The translations under genes and the position numbers were made by a program. Under the pieces are notes generated by a model, which did no database searches, was not told where the DNA came from, and worked only from the letters and a program-made list of their open reading frames with translations. This document shows positions 25,552 to 35,300 of a DNA stretch of 64,000 nt, piece after piece; the stretch's first letter is position 1; every line of letters begins with the position of its first letter. Source of the DNA: Sulfobacillus thermosulfidooxidans DSM 9293 (GTDB taxonomy: Bacteria; Bacillota; Sulfobacillia; Sulfobacillales; Sulfobacillaceae); assembly GCF_900176145.1 (NCBI RefSeq), contig NZ_FWWY01000001.1, positions 1,039,819 to 1,103,818 of the forward strand, written 5' to 3'.

Positions 25552-26444
25552 CGACTGACCTCAGGAACTTGAGATGCGGCATGGTAGGAACTACGAACCA
25601 AAGGTCCCGATTCCACATGCGCAAATCCTAATGCTAAGGCTTCCTCTTTAATCTCGGCAAATTCTTCCGGCGTGTAGTAACGCTCTACGGGCAAATGCTT
25701 CATATCCGGCCTTAAATATTGCCCCACCGTCAGTACGTCGACGTGATTGGCACGCATATCCACAAACACTTGATGGATTTCTTCACGTGTCTCTCCAAGT
25801 CCCACCATTATTCCGGACTTGGTGACAATGGTCGGGTCCTGGTCTTTAATCCGGCGTAAGAATTCCATGGTTCGTTCATACTGGGCTTTGGGACGGACAT
25901 GTCGGTATAAACGGGGAACAGTTTCCGTATTATGGTTAAAGATTTCCGGACGCGCTTTGACCACCGTTTGTAACGCATCCCAATTTCCCATAAAGTCGGG
26001 GGTCAGAACCTCGATACTGCAGCCTGGCACCCGCTCCCGAATCGCCTCGATGGTTGCTGCAAAAATGGCAGCACCCCCATCTTCTACATCATCACGGGTC
26101 ACCGAGGTAATCACCACATGTCGAAGTCCCATGTGTTCCACCGTATCAGCCACCCGCTTCGGTTCTTCCCAGTCGAGATGAGTAGGTCGGCCTGTGGTAA
26201 TGGCACAAAATCCGCAGTTACGGGTACAAATATCCCCGAGAATCAAGAATGTTGCCGTTCGGCTTTCCCAGCATTCGTAAATATTGGGGCATAACGCTTC
26301 TTCACAGACCGTGTGCAGTGTCTGTTCGCGCATCAGGTTTTTCAAATCGAGATAATTTTTTCCCTGTGTCAACCGGACTTTCAGCCACGGTGGCAAAGGT
26401 TTCGATGGCGCTTTGCGGTCCGAGTGTAACGGTAATGGTTCCAT
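25548..26444 (-). CDS. lipA: Lipoyl synthase (radical SAM)
   Basis: 298 residues. The auxiliary-cluster motif C-x4-C-x5-C is [12 protein letters not shown] and the radical-SAM motif is CTRNCGFC; the RSSYHA motif near the C-terminus (RSSYHAA) is also present. It adds two sulfurs to octanoyl-E2. It lies between the E2 gene and lipB, so the operon supplies both the dehydrogenase complex and its cofactor. AAGGAGG precedes the ATG. Confidence 0.96.
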   Translation of the reverse strand: MEPLPLHSDRKAPSKPLPPWLKVRLTQGKNYLDLKNLMREQTLHTVCEEALCPNIYECWESRTATFLILGDICTRNCGFCAITTGRPTHLDWEEPKRVADTVEHMGLRHVVITSVTRDDVEDGGAAIFAATIEAIRERVPGCSIEVLTPDFMGNWDALQTVVKARPEIFNHNTETVPRLYRHVRPKAQYERTMEFLRRIKDQDPTIVTKSGIMVGLGETREEIHQVFVDMRANHVDVLTVGQYLRPDMKHLPVERYYTPEEFAEIKEEALALGFAHVESGPLVRSSYHAASQVPEVSR

Positions 26445-26503
26445 GTCTTCGGACCTCCTTTCCGTAAATCCCTCGTCTTCCAGCCAGTGTCTACCTGCTC
26501 ATC

Positions 26504-27835
26504 TTAATATATCGATGTGGATGGGCCAATGGCCTCGAGGTTTTCTTTGACCAATCGGACAAATTTTCCAGCTTCAGCCCCATCCACAACCCGGTGGTCA
26601 AAGGAGATGCAGATATTCATCATGGGGCGAATCGCCACCATGTCCTGAATCACCACCGGGCGTTTGACAATCGATTCCATAGTAATGATTCCGACTTCCG
26701 GTGCGTTAATAATAGGATAGGTTAAGACGGTCCCAATCGCTCCGGTATTGTCGACAGTAAAAGTGCCCCCTGTCAAATCATCCATGGTCAGGCGCCCAGC
26801 CCGGGCCCGCTTGACGAGATCTTGCGACGCTTTAGCTAATCCCACAATATTCTTTTGGTCCGCATCCTTAATCACCGGAACCACTAAACCGCGGTCCGTG
26901 GCGGTAGCCATGCCGATGTTAATCCGCTTTTTCATCACAATGCTGTCGCCATTCCATTGCGCATTCATTTCCGGAACCGCTTTAAGCGCTTGGACCACGG
27001 CGCGCAGCATAAATGGCATGTAGGTTAAGGATACCCCTTCTTTAGCCTTGAATTCCTCCTTCAACTGCTCGCGCAAAGCCACGAGGCCACTCACATCGAC
27101 CTCCATCATCAACCAGGCATGGGGAACGGTTGTCTTGGACCGCACCATTCGCTCGGCAATGACCTTGCGGATAGAGGAGAGTGGGACAATCTCATCTTCC
27201 GGATCTATGACGGCGGGAGCGCCATTGACGACGGAAACGGTTCCCGGAGCGGGTGCAGGCGGTGGCGATGCAGGCTTCTGGGCCCTGGGTTCTTCGTGTT
27301 CACTGGGGGTTACCTTGGGCGCCTCAGCTTGTTTGGCCACCGCATTTAAGATATCTTGACGAGTGACCCGGCCTTTGGCCCCTGAACCGGTAATGGTATC
27401 GGGATTAATGTGATTTTCCATCGCCAGCCGACGCACCGCAGGAGAATACCGTCCCCGTAATGATTCACTAGCACCCTCCGTATTCTCCACAGTGGTCGCA
27501 GCGGACAAAACGGCCTTCTTTGGTGTGCTATCCTCTTGAGATGGAGATGCTGCTGGCTGGGTGTTTGCCGTAGCGCTATGATCGCCTGTCTCTTCTCCCT
27601 CGACCGTAATTTCACAAATGGGCGTCCCTACGGCAACGGTTTGACCCTCTTCCACCAAAATTTTGCTGACGGTGCCGCCAACGGGAGCCGGAACCTCGGC
27701 ATTGACTTTGTCCGTCAATACTTCAAGCAACGACTCGTATTTTTCGACCGGATCCCCCACTTTTTTTAACCACCGTCCGATCGTCCCTTCAGTTACAGAC
27801 TCCCCTAATTGCGGCATCAATACGACTTCTGCCAT
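26504..27835 (-). CDS. pdhC: Dihydrolipoamide acyltransferase (E2) of a 2-oxoacid dehydrogenase
   Basis: 443 residues: one lipoyl domain (1-78, lipoyl Lys 43 in LEVLTDKVNAEVPA), a Pro/Ala/Glu-rich linker, a peripheral subunit-binding domain (about 130-165, YSPAVRRLAMENHI...GRVTRQDIL), another linker, and the catalytic domain with SFDHRVVDGAEAGKF at the end. It is closer in style to branched-chain/acetoin-type E2 proteins than to Gram-negative PDH E2. It follows E1 beta. Confidence 0.92.
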   Translation of the reverse strand: MAEVVLMPQLGESVTEGTIGRWLKKVGDPVEKYESLLEVLTDKVNAEVPAPVGGTVSKILVEEGQTVAVGTPICEITVEGEETGDHSATANTQPAASPSQEDSTPKKAVLSAATTVENTEGASESLRGRYSPAVRRLAMENHINPDTITGSGAKGRVTRQDILNAVAKQAEAPKVTPSEHEEPRAQKPASPPPAPAPGTVSVVNGAPAVIDPEDEIVPLSSIRKVIAERMVRSKTTVPHAWLMMEVDVSGLVALREQLKEEFKAKEGVSLTYMPFMLRAVVQALKAVPEMNAQWNGDSIVMKKRINIGMATATDRGLVVPVIKDADQKNIVGLAKASQDLVKRARAGRLTMDDLTGGTFTVDNTGAIGTVLTYPIINAPEVGIITMESIVKRPVVIQDMVAIRPMMNICISFDHRVVDGAEAGKFVRLVKENLEAIGPSTSIY

Positions 27836-27877
27836 TGTTCTCCTCCTTGCATTCCAAGGTCGTGAGTCCGATCCTGG

Positions 27878-28861
27878 TTAAAATTTCGCTAAATCTCTCG
27901 CGGCCTCGGTAATTTTATCAGTCGTCACCATAAAGGCGTGCTCTAACGGCGGACTATAGGGCATGGCTGGTACATCGGGACCCGCTAGCCGTCTGATGGG
28001 TGCGTCCAGATAGAACAAGGCATGCTCGGCGATCAGCGCACTCACTTCACCGCCGACGCCCCCGGTTAAATTGTCTTCATGAACAATGAGCACTTTTCCT
28101 GTTTTCTTGGCCGTATCCAATATCATTTCCACGTCCAAAGGTCGGATCGTGCGCAAATCGAGGACTTCGACCGAAATGCCTTCCTGCTCTAGGGTTTCCG
28201 CTGCTTTCAAAGCATAGGTGACGGTTAACCCGTAGGTAATGATGGACAGATCTTTTCCTGTTCGTTTGAGATCGGCCTTGCCAATAGGAATTAAATATCG
28301 TTCCTCGGGCACTTCCCCTTTTAGCGAGCGGTAGGCGGCCTTGTGCTCAAAGTAGAGCACGGGATCTTCATCTTCAATCGCTGCCGCTAACAAACCTTTA
28401 GCATCATAGGGGGTGCTCGGGATGACTACTTTTAGTCCCGGCACATGCGCAAAAAAGGCTTCGACACTCTGCGAATGGTATAAGGCACCGTGCACTCCGC
28501 CTCCAAAAGGCGCACGAATGACCATGGGCACTCCAAAGGCTCCATTCGAGCGGTAACGAATACGCGCTGCTTCCTGAACAATTTGGTTCATGGCAGGAAA
28601 AATAAAGTCGGCAAACTGAATCTCAGGGATAGGTCTCAACCCGTTGACCGCGGCGCCAATAGCCGTTCCGACGATAGCCGCTTCCGCCAGCGGAGAGTCG
28701 ATAACCCGGTCTTCTCCAAATTCTTTTTGCAATCCTTCGGTAACTCGAAACACGCCACCGCGTATACCCACATCTTCTCCATAAATGATAATGCGGCTGT
28801 CCCGACGCATTTCTTGTCGTAACGTTTCCCGGATTGCTTCTAAATAACTCATCACTGCCAT
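27878..28861 (-). CDS. pdhB: 2-oxoacid dehydrogenase E1 component, beta subunit
   Basis: 327 residues from the ATG at 28861 (GGGAG upstream; longer frame from 28879 possible). Typical E1 beta blocks: YGEDVGIRGGVFRVTEGL, DSPLAEAAIVGTAIGAA, PEIQFADFIFPAMNQ, GPDVPAMPYSPPLE. With E1 alpha it decarboxylates a 2-oxoacid with thiamine diphosphate and acylates the E2 lipoyl arm. It is the only beta subunit for two alpha genes. Confidence 0.92.
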   Translation of the reverse strand: MAVMSYLEAIRETLRQEMRRDSRIIIYGEDVGIRGGVFRVTEGLQKEFGEDRVIDSPLAEAAIVGTAIGAAVNGLRPIPEIQFADFIFPAMNQIVQEAARIRYRSNGAFGVPMVIRAPFGGGVHGALYHSQSVEAFFAHVPGLKVVIPSTPYDAKGLLAAAIEDEDPVLYFEHKAAYRSLKGEVPEERYLIPIGKADLKRTGKDLSIITYGLTVTYALKAAETLEQEGISVEVLDLRTIRPLDVEMILDTAKKTGKVLIVHEDNLTGGVGGEVSALIAEHALFYLDAPIRRLAGPDVPAMPYSPPLEHAFMVTTDKITEAARDLAKF

Positions 28862-28960
28862 TGTGACTCCCGGCATCATGAACCCATTTCCCTATTTCGC
28901 CGGGGCTACCCTCCTTCTGGTGATTGCTCGTATGAGCATCCAAGGGAAATGAGTGAAAAT

Positions 28961-29938
28961 TTATTCGGCGTAAACATACCGTCCTAGCGTACTCGGATCG
29001 GGTAATGGTGCCTTTTCGGCAAAGTCTGTGGCATCATTGACTTCGTCCTTAATCCGTTGCTGCATGGCTTTAAGTTCATCGGGCGTCATAATCTTTTCGT
29101 CTAGCAGCCGTTTTTCAAAGGTAATAACCGGATCACGCTTCTTCCATTCCGCCACTTCTTCCCGGGACCTATAAGCCCGGTCGTCGTCATCACTCGAGTG
29201 CGGCACAAACCGGTAAGTTTTGGCCTCAATTAACGTCGGCCCTTCCCCGCGTCGTGCCCGTTCCACGGCCTCAGCCGTGACTTCATAGACCTTGACCGGA
29301 TCATTGCCGTCGACGATGACTCCGGGCATGCCATAGCCTTGGGCCCGGGCGGCCACATCCATAATGGCCATTTGCTTACGCGCCGGAACCGAAATGGCGT
29401 ACCCATTATTTTCATTGAGGAAAATGACGGGAAGTTTGTGAACTGCCGCAAAATTCAACGCTTCGTGGAATTCACCTTGACTGGTTGAGCCTTCGCCAAA
29501 GGAGGCGAGGGATACCCGTCCATCTTTGAGTATTTTCGAAGCCAGTGCCAAACCCGTCGCATGCACATCCTGGGTTGCCACCACAGACCCAGTCGTAAAA
29601 ATGTGCCGCCGTTTGAGTCCCCAGTGAGCGGGCATTTGCCGCCCTCCGGAGTTGGGATCATCCGCACGTCCCAACAAGTGCAACATGACTTCCCGCGGTG
29701 TCTCCCCATAAGCTAGGACCATAGCTAAATCTCGGTAATAGGGAACAATCCAGTCTTCGCCGCGATTTAACGCCATCACCGACCCCACTTGGGCCGCTTC
29801 ATGGCCATTCGCCGAGTAAACCACTGGCGCCCGTCCTTGGCGGTTTAAAATCCACATCCGATCATCCAAGGCCCGTGATAACGCCATATAATAATACATT
29901 TCCTTCAACAGTTCGGGAGTTAAATTAATACTTGCCAC
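28961..29938 (-). CDS. pdhA: 2-oxoacid dehydrogenase E1 component, alpha subunit (copy B)
   Basis: 325 residues from a GTG start at 29938 (AAAGGAG upstream). The ThDP/Mg motif is GEGSTSQGEFHEALNFAAVH...NENNGYAIS. The phosphorylation-loop region reads YRFVPHSSDDDDRAYRSREEV, as in branched-chain-type E1 alpha. It directly follows a closely related alpha gene and precedes E1 beta. Confidence 0.9.
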   Translation of the reverse strand: MASINLTPELLKEMYYYMALSRALDDRMWILNRQGRAPVVYSANGHEAAQVGSVMALNRGEDWIVPYYRDLAMVLAYGETPREVMLHLLGRADDPNSGGRQMPAHWGLKRRHIFTTGSVVATQDVHATGLALASKILKDGRVSLASFGEGSTSQGEFHEALNFAAVHKLPVIFLNENNGYAISVPARKQMAIMDVAARAQGYGMPGVIVDGNDPVKVYEVTAEAVERARRGEGPTLIEAKTYRFVPHSSDDDDRAYRSREEVAEWKKRDPVITFEKRLLDEKIMTPDELKAMQQRIKDEVNDATDFAEKAPLPDPSTLGRYVYAE

Positions 29939-29983
29939 AACAGTCCCACTCCTTTCGCAATCCCCGCACAGCTCTTTTCCTTT

Positions 29984-30991
29984 TTAGGATGATGGCGGTG
30001 AAAAATAGACATGATCCATCAACGTCTTGGGATCGGGATCTTCCGCATTTAACGCGTAATCCGTGGCATCATCCACGATTTGACGCACCTGGTGAAGAAG
30101 CTCTTGTTCTTGCTGGTCATCCCACTGCCCCTGGTCTGTGAGCCACTGCCGAAAAACCACCACGGGATCATCGGCTTTTTCCCGGGCTAATTCGCCTTCG
30201 GGACGATACGTCTTGTCATCGTCGTCACTGGAATGGGGCGTATAACGGTGTGTCTTCGCTTCAATCAGTGTCGGCCCTTCCCCGCGCAGTGCTCTTTCGC
30301 GCGCAGCCAACGTCGCTTCATATACAGCAAGGGGATCCGACCCTTGAACGACGACACCCGGAATCCCATATCCTTGCGCCTTATCGGCCACATTTAATAC
30401 CGCCATTTGATGGGCTTGGGGCACCGATATGGCATATCCATTATTTTCTACCACGACAATCAAGGGCAATTTGTGCACCGCCGCAAAATTTAAGGCTTCA
30501 TGAAATTCCCCCTGGCTGGTTGAGCCTTCGCCTAAAAACACCGCGGCAATCCCTGGTTGGTGGCGTAATTTAATCGCCAAGGCCAGTCCTGCGGCGTGGG
30601 TCACCTGGGTTGTAACGGGTGAGGAACCGGTAAAAATTCGCTTGGCACGGTGACCATAATGCGCGGGCATTTGACGGCCTCCCGAGCTCGGGTCGTCCTT
30701 TTTCGCCAAAAGCCCTAACATCACTTCTCTGGGCGTCATACCAAAAGCCAACACCACACCCAAATCGCGATAATATGGCGCAATCCAATCCACCGATGGA
30801 TCTAATGCCATAGCCACGCCGGCTTGCGCGCCCTCTTGTCCTTGACAAGAAATCACAAACGGCGCTTTCCCCTGCCGGTTCAAAATCCACATGCGTTCGT
30901 CAAGCTTCCGACTTAGTACCATGTAATAGTACATGGTCTTTAATTTTTGCCAGTCAATGTGGAGCCCAGAGAGTGTCTCTCTCTGCGCCAT
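29984..30991 (-). CDS. 2-oxoacid dehydrogenase E1 component, alpha subunit (copy A)
   Basis: 335 residues from the ATG at 30991; GGGAGGGAGG sits 8 bases before it, inside the longer open frame that begins at a GTG at 31018. The sequence parallels copy B almost block for block (MYYYM(V/A)LSR, DRMWILNRQGKAP versus RAP, GEGSTSQGEFHEALNFAAVHKLP, PHSSDDDDKTYR). This is a tandem duplication that has diverged, with changes such as VENNGYAIS for NENNGYAIS. Both could share the single E1 beta and give two substrate specificities (inference). Confidence 0.88.
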   Translation of the reverse strand: MAQRETLSGLHIDWQKLKTMYYYMVLSRKLDERMWILNRQGKAPFVISCQGQEGAQAGVAMALDPSVDWIAPYYRDLGVVLAFGMTPREVMLGLLAKKDDPSSGGRQMPAHYGHRAKRIFTGSSPVTTQVTHAAGLALAIKLRHQPGIAAVFLGEGSTSQGEFHEALNFAAVHKLPLIVVVENNGYAISVPQAHQMAVLNVADKAQGYGIPGVVVQGSDPLAVYEATLAARERALRGEGPTLIEAKTHRYTPHSSDDDDKTYRPEGELAREKADDPVVVFRQWLTDQGQWDDQQEQELLHQVRQIVDDATDYALNAEDPDPKTLMDHVYFSPPSS

Positions 30992-31035
30992 GGCGTATGC
31001 CTCCCTCCCAAACCGCACGCATCCATCTTTGTTTA

Positions 31036-32442
31036 TTAGATATGAATGGCCATGCCATCCACTGCCAAAGCCGCTTCATGAAGCACTTCCGAAACGGTCG
31101 GATGAGCATGCACGCTTTCAGCCACTTCCCATGCTGTCGCTTCCAAAAACTTGGCCAGGGCCATCTCATTAATGAGGTCCGACGCGTGGGGACCCACAAT
31201 GTGTGCCCCAAGCAGTGCATCCGTTTTTTTGTCAGCGACTAATTTTACCATGCCATCGGCCTCTCCCAAAATCAGGGATTTACCATTGGCGCGAAATGGG
31301 AATATGCCCACTTTCACGTCATAACCTTGTGCCTTGGCTTCTTTCTCACTGAGGCCCACCGATGCCACTTCGGGGCGTGAATAAGTGACCCGTGGGATCC
31401 GGTGTGGATTCAGCAATTCTGGATTTTTACCAGCAATCGTCTCGACGGCAATCATGCCTTCATGAGCTGCCACGTGCGCTAACAAATATCCTCCAATCAC
31501 ATCGCCGATGGCATACACGTGAGGGACATTGGTGCGGTAGTGATCATCCACCACAATAAAACCGCGCTGAATCTCGACACCGACTTCTTCCAATCCCAGA
31601 TTTTCGGTGACGGCTTTACGGCCAATAGCCACTAATAAGACATCGCCCTCTACCGGGACTCGACTTTGATCGGCTTTTACGACGTCTGCATGAATCTTGT
31701 TGTCGTCAATCTTCAACGAAGATGGATCAAAACTTGCAGAGGTGTAAATCTTAATGCCGCGCCGAGTTAACAGCTTGGTTAATTGCTCGGCCACTTCTTC
31801 ATCATCTTGCGGTAAAATATGCGGTAACATTTCCACGATGGTGACCTGAGACCCAAAATCATTGTACATGGAAGCAAACTCCACGCCAATAGCGCCTCCA
31901 CCTAAAATCACCACCGAGGACGGAATATCGGCACGACTTAAAACATCATCCGAGCTTAACACCCGTTGACCATCAAAGGGTACATTTGGTAATTGGCGCG
32001 GGACAGAGCCTGTGGCAATGAGAATATCTTTGGCCTCTAAGAGGGTGGTCGAGCCGTCTTGAGCTGACACTTCGACATGCTGAGCGCCTTTAAGCCGTCC
32101 GTAGCCTTCGAACACGCTCACTTTATTCTTTTTCAACAAAAACTGTACACCCCGGTACAGTTGATCGACAACTTTGTTCTTCCTAGCTACCGCTTTAGGA
32201 TAATCTAACGCCACCTCTTGCGCCACAAGCCCATAATCGCCCGCATGTTTAAAGGTATGTAGCACTTCTGCCGTGTTCAACAGGGCTTTAGTGGGAATAC
32301 ATCCCTGGTGCAGGCAGGTTCCTCCCACCTTCGCTTTATCAACCAAAGCGGTTTTGAGTCCGAGTTGGGCTGCACGAATGGCGGCAACATATCCGCCAGT
32401 GCCCCCACCCAATACAATGAGATCAAATTGCGTTTCTGCCAT
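31036..32442 (-). CDS. lpdA: Dihydrolipoamide dehydrogenase (E3)
   Basis: 468 residues from the ATG at 32442 (GAGGAGG 12 bases upstream). FAD-binding GGGTGGYVAAIRAAQLG, redox-active disulfide GGTCLHQGCIPTKALL, NAD-binding VILGGGAIGVEFASMY, and the C-terminal His-Glu pair HAHPTVSEVLHEA. It reoxidises dihydrolipoamide on E2 with NAD+. It is first in the operon order lpdA, E1 alpha A, E1 alpha B, E1 beta, E2, lipA, lipB. Confidence 0.94.
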   Translation of the reverse strand: MAETQFDLIVLGGGTGGYVAAIRAAQLGLKTALVDKAKVGGTCLHQGCIPTKALLNTAEVLHTFKHAGDYGLVAQEVALDYPKAVARKNKVVDQLYRGVQFLLKKNKVSVFEGYGRLKGAQHVEVSAQDGSTTLLEAKDILIATGSVPRQLPNVPFDGQRVLSSDDVLSRADIPSSVVILGGGAIGVEFASMYNDFGSQVTIVEMLPHILPQDDEEVAEQLTKLLTRRGIKIYTSASFDPSSLKIDDNKIHADVVKADQSRVPVEGDVLLVAIGRKAVTENLGLEEVGVEIQRGFIVVDDHYRTNVPHVYAIGDVIGGYLLAHVAAHEGMIAVETIAGKNPELLNPHRIPRVTYSRPEVASVGLSEKEAKAQGYDVKVGIFPFRANGKSLILGEADGMVKLVADKKTDALLGAHIVGPHASDLINEMALAKFLEATAWEVAESVHAHPTVSEVLHEAALAVDGMAIHI

Positions 32443-32484
32443 GATGATTGAGGTCCTCCTCATTTTCGTCTGTGTCTATTGCCC

Positions 32485-34083
32485 TTAATACCCTAAGGTT
32501 TGGCCAATTCCGCGGGGATCCGATGCGCCGACCCAATTTCCCAATCGTCGCATAATTACTTGGGCCGATCCGCCCCCGCTTAAAGGTCCAATAACGCGCA
32601 CATTGTGACCGCGCTTTCGCAAATCGTCAATCACGTGAGGAGCAAAACGTGATTCCAGGACCACATAGGATTGTTGACTCAGGGTATGAGCATCAGTCGC
32701 CGGTCCAATCGTGAGCCTCGGAGCGCTCACCGCCTCATGGGGTAAGGCCTGTGCTTGCAACAAATCGAGTAGAATCATCAAATTCCATTGCGGCTGTCCG
32801 TCCCCGCCTGGCGTATTGCCAGCCAGATAGAATTGGTCGCCGTAGGTCACCATATAGGTGTTTAAGGTGTGCATAGGCCGTTTCCCTGGAGTCGCTTGAT
32901 TGGGGTGACCGACAATCCGGTTAAAGGACCGACCGGCACGATTATTTAAAAAGAAGCCGCGTTCGGGCACGAAAACATATGACCCAAAGGACAACGCCAA
33001 ACTATGAATAAATGAGACCACGTGTCCCTCGTCGTCTACGGCTAATAAGGAGGTGGTATCCCCCTCTTTTAACGTAGTGTCAATCAACGAGGCCCGGGGT
33101 AAGATGCCCGCCCGTCGTTTCTCAATCCACTGTTCGGTTAATAACTGAGTCGGATCAAAATGCTGCCAGAGCGGATCTCCCAGGTATTCACGGCGGTCAT
33201 AAAAAGCCCATCTGAGGGATTCAATCACCTGGTGAACGTTTGCCCCCGTTTGGCGCCAATCCTTGGGAAAATCTGGTCCCAGCATAGCGAGTGCCTCTAA
33301 CATAACAACTCCTTGCGAGGGAGGCGGTGTCTGATAGATGGTATAAGGTCCGAAAGACAGGGAAAGCGGTTTGGTCGTTTCGGTTTCATGCGCACGGAGA
33401 TCGTCGTCATCAAGAAAGCCACCGGCTCTTGTGACAGCCTTGACAATATCATGAGCAACCTCGCCTCGGTAAAAACCGTCTCGACCTTGTTCCTGAAGAA
33501 GCTTCAACGTATTGGCCAACGCGGGCTGCTTCAGTAATTCTCCTTCAACCAGCGGTTGTCCCTGAGGGAAAAAGACTTCTTGACAGGACGGCGCCTCTTC
33601 TTGCAACACCGTCATCTCTTGGAGGGACTCCGCTAAGCGGGCATCGACCGGAAACCCCTCTTCCGCCAATCGTTGGGCCGGTTCGATAACCCGGGCCCAC
33701 GGAAGGCGACCCCCGTCTTGATGCAAGCGCCAATATAAATCGAGGGCTCCCGGGACAGAAACTGATGCCCCTTGATGGAGCGGTAATGTGAGCGACTTGG
33801 GGAGTTTCGATTCATCATAGCCTTGGGGCAATCGTCCACTCCCTAAATAGGCTGTGATCTCTCGATGAGGAGCCTGATAGAGAACGAATGCTTCCCCTCC
33901 GAGCCCCGCCATATCCGGCATTAATACGCCGGTAGCAAAGGCCATGGCAATAGCGGCATCCACCGCATTACCACCTTGATGCAGCATCTGTAGCCCGGCT
34001 TGACTAGCCAAGGGATGCCCTGATGCCACCATAGCATGAGAGGCCCATACACTGGCGTTCGGACACTGAGCCTTTACATTCAT
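32485..34083 (-). CDS. ggt: Gamma-glutamyltransferase-family protein
   Basis: 532 residues from the ATG at 34083. N-terminal GNAVDAAIAMAFATGVLMPDMAGLGG, and the small-subunit start GDTTSLLAVDDEGHVVSFIHS, where the Thr is the autocleavage and catalytic nucleophile. GSYVFVPERGFFLNNRA and GNTPGGDGQPQWN follow. No signal peptide, so probably cytoplasmic, as in many archaeal and Bacillota YwrD-like members. It may act on glutathione or other gamma-glutamyl compounds. It lies upstream of lpdA on the same strand. Confidence 0.85.
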   Translation of the reverse strand: MNVKAQCPNASVWASHAMVASGHPLASQAGLQMLHQGGNAVDAAIAMAFATGVLMPDMAGLGGEAFVLYQAPHREITAYLGSGRLPQGYDESKLPKSLTLPLHQGASVSVPGALDLYWRLHQDGGRLPWARVIEPAQRLAEEGFPVDARLAESLQEMTVLQEEAPSCQEVFFPQGQPLVEGELLKQPALANTLKLLQEQGRDGFYRGEVAHDIVKAVTRAGGFLDDDDLRAHETETTKPLSLSFGPYTIYQTPPPSQGVVMLEALAMLGPDFPKDWRQTGANVHQVIESLRWAFYDRREYLGDPLWQHFDPTQLLTEQWIEKRRAGILPRASLIDTTLKEGDTTSLLAVDDEGHVVSFIHSLALSFGSYVFVPERGFFLNNRAGRSFNRIVGHPNQATPGKRPMHTLNTYMVTYGDQFYLAGNTPGGDGQPQWNLMILLDLLQAQALPHEAVSAPRLTIGPATDAHTLSQQSYVVLESRFAPHVIDDLRKRGHNVRVIGPLSGGGSAQVIMRRLGNWVGASDPRGIGQTLGY

Positions 34084-34178
34084 ACTCTCCATCCTTTCAG
34101 ACTATTAGTAGCCTACCGCTTTGCTCTACCCCTGGCAAGCCTGGTTATTTTACAAAATATTTTCCCCATTCTGGTATT

Positions 34179-34925
34179 TTAACAGTGCCAGGTATAGGCA
34201 TTAAAGTGCAAATGATGGGGCGTTAGCACTTTAAATGGTTCCGCGCGTTTGACTCCAATCTTTTGTCCATTTTCTTCGGCGTATAATGTCAAATACATCA
34301 TCAGCTGAGGCCCTAACGGGGGGCCGAACTGGCTTTTATGCGCTGCCAAAGCGGCTAATTTCAGATCAAAGGTCTCGGTCACATCGATAAATGTATTGGG
34401 CCAGGCGCTGCCATAAAATGCAATGGCCGGGGAGGGCACTGGCGTCGCGCTTTGCCCAAAGGCGCGGGCAAAAGGCGCCATAATCACACCCGTGGCCACA
34501 GCATGGCCCAAGGTGCGGTGATCAGGATGGGCTTCATAAGGCAACCACGGATCGGGGGCCATCACGAAATCGGGTTGATATTCGCGAATCACTTTTAACA
34601 CGTCTTGTTGGAGGGCTTTTTCATGATCTTTGAGCAACGTATCGGGATAGTCCCAAAAAACAATAGGGCCATCCCCCAAGATTTGTAAAGCACGCTGTTG
34701 TTCTTGCTGCCGTAATCGCACGAGCTCATCCGCTGTCAATTGGGGATCGTCACTGCCTGCATCTCCCTTCGTGGCAATGACATAAATGACTTCACACCCT
34801 TGCCGCCTTAAGCGCGCAACGGTGGCCCCTGCCCCCACCTCGTTGTCATCGGGGTGGGGAGCAAAAGCCATGAGTCTTTTCGCTTGCAATAAATCAGGAA
34901 TGGGCAGTAGCGAGGATAAATCCAT
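34179..34925 (-). CDS. PIG-L/LmbE-family deacetylase (BshB-like)
   Basis: 248 residues. Metal-binding AFAPHPDDNEVGAGATVARL and the second His in PYEAHPDHRTLGHAV. The family de-N-acetylates GlcNAc-linked substrates. B. subtilis BshB1, for bacillithiol synthesis, is encoded close to a MazG-like gene (ypjD), and the same pairing occurs here, which makes a bacillithiol role plausible. It starts 3 bases after the MazG-like stop. The exact substrate is inferred. Confidence 0.82.
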   Translation of the reverse strand: MDLSSLLPIPDLLQAKRLMAFAPHPDDNEVGAGATVARLRRQGCEVIYVIATKGDAGSDDPQLTADELVRLRQQEQQRALQILGDGPIVFWDYPDTLLKDHEKALQQDVLKVIREYQPDFVMAPDPWLPYEAHPDHRTLGHAVATGVIMAPFARAFGQSATPVPSPAIAFYGSAWPNTFIDVTETFDLKLAALAAHKSQFGPPLGPQLMMYLTLYAEENGQKIGVKRAEPFKVLTPHHLHFNAYTWHC

Positions 34926-34928
34926 AAT

Positions 34929-35291
34929 CTACCCACCTTTCTGGGCATCAGAATGACTGCAGTCTAGACTTTCGGAAGATTTTTTCGTCCACCGGTTTTG
35001 ATCTCGCGTTTGAAATTTGGTCATCACGGCTTGAAAAACGTCAGTTAAATCCAAGTGCAAGGAATTGGCGAAGGACACTAAAACAAACAGCATATCCCCC
35101 AGTTCCATCGCAATGGATCCGTCGGGCTCTGTGGGCTTTTTCGGTTTTTCCCCATAAACATGGTTGACTTCACGCGCCAGTTCACCTAATTCTTCGGCCA
35201 AGCGCAAAATCATCGTCGATGGGGCAAAATATCCTTCTTCAAACTGGCTAATCCAGGCATCCACTTGTTGCTGCATTTCTTGGATCGTCAT
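34929..35291 (-). CDS. MazG-like nucleotide pyrophosphohydrolase
   Basis: 120 residues. All-alpha NTP pyrophosphatase motifs: RLAEELGELAREV (ExxE) and MELGDMLFVLVSFAN (ExxD), the Mg-binding set of MazG/YpjD proteins. It hydrolyses abnormal or excess NTPs to NMP. Coupled to the PIG-L deacetylase gene downstream and close to the flavin reductase gene upstream. Confidence 0.85.
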   Translation of the reverse strand: MTIQEMQQQVDAWISQFEEGYFAPSTMILRLAEELGELAREVNHVYGEKPKKPTEPDGSIAMELGDMLFVLVSFANSLHLDLTDVFQAVMTKFQTRDQNRWTKKSSESLDCSHSDAQKGG

Positions 35292-35300
35292 AGCGCCATC

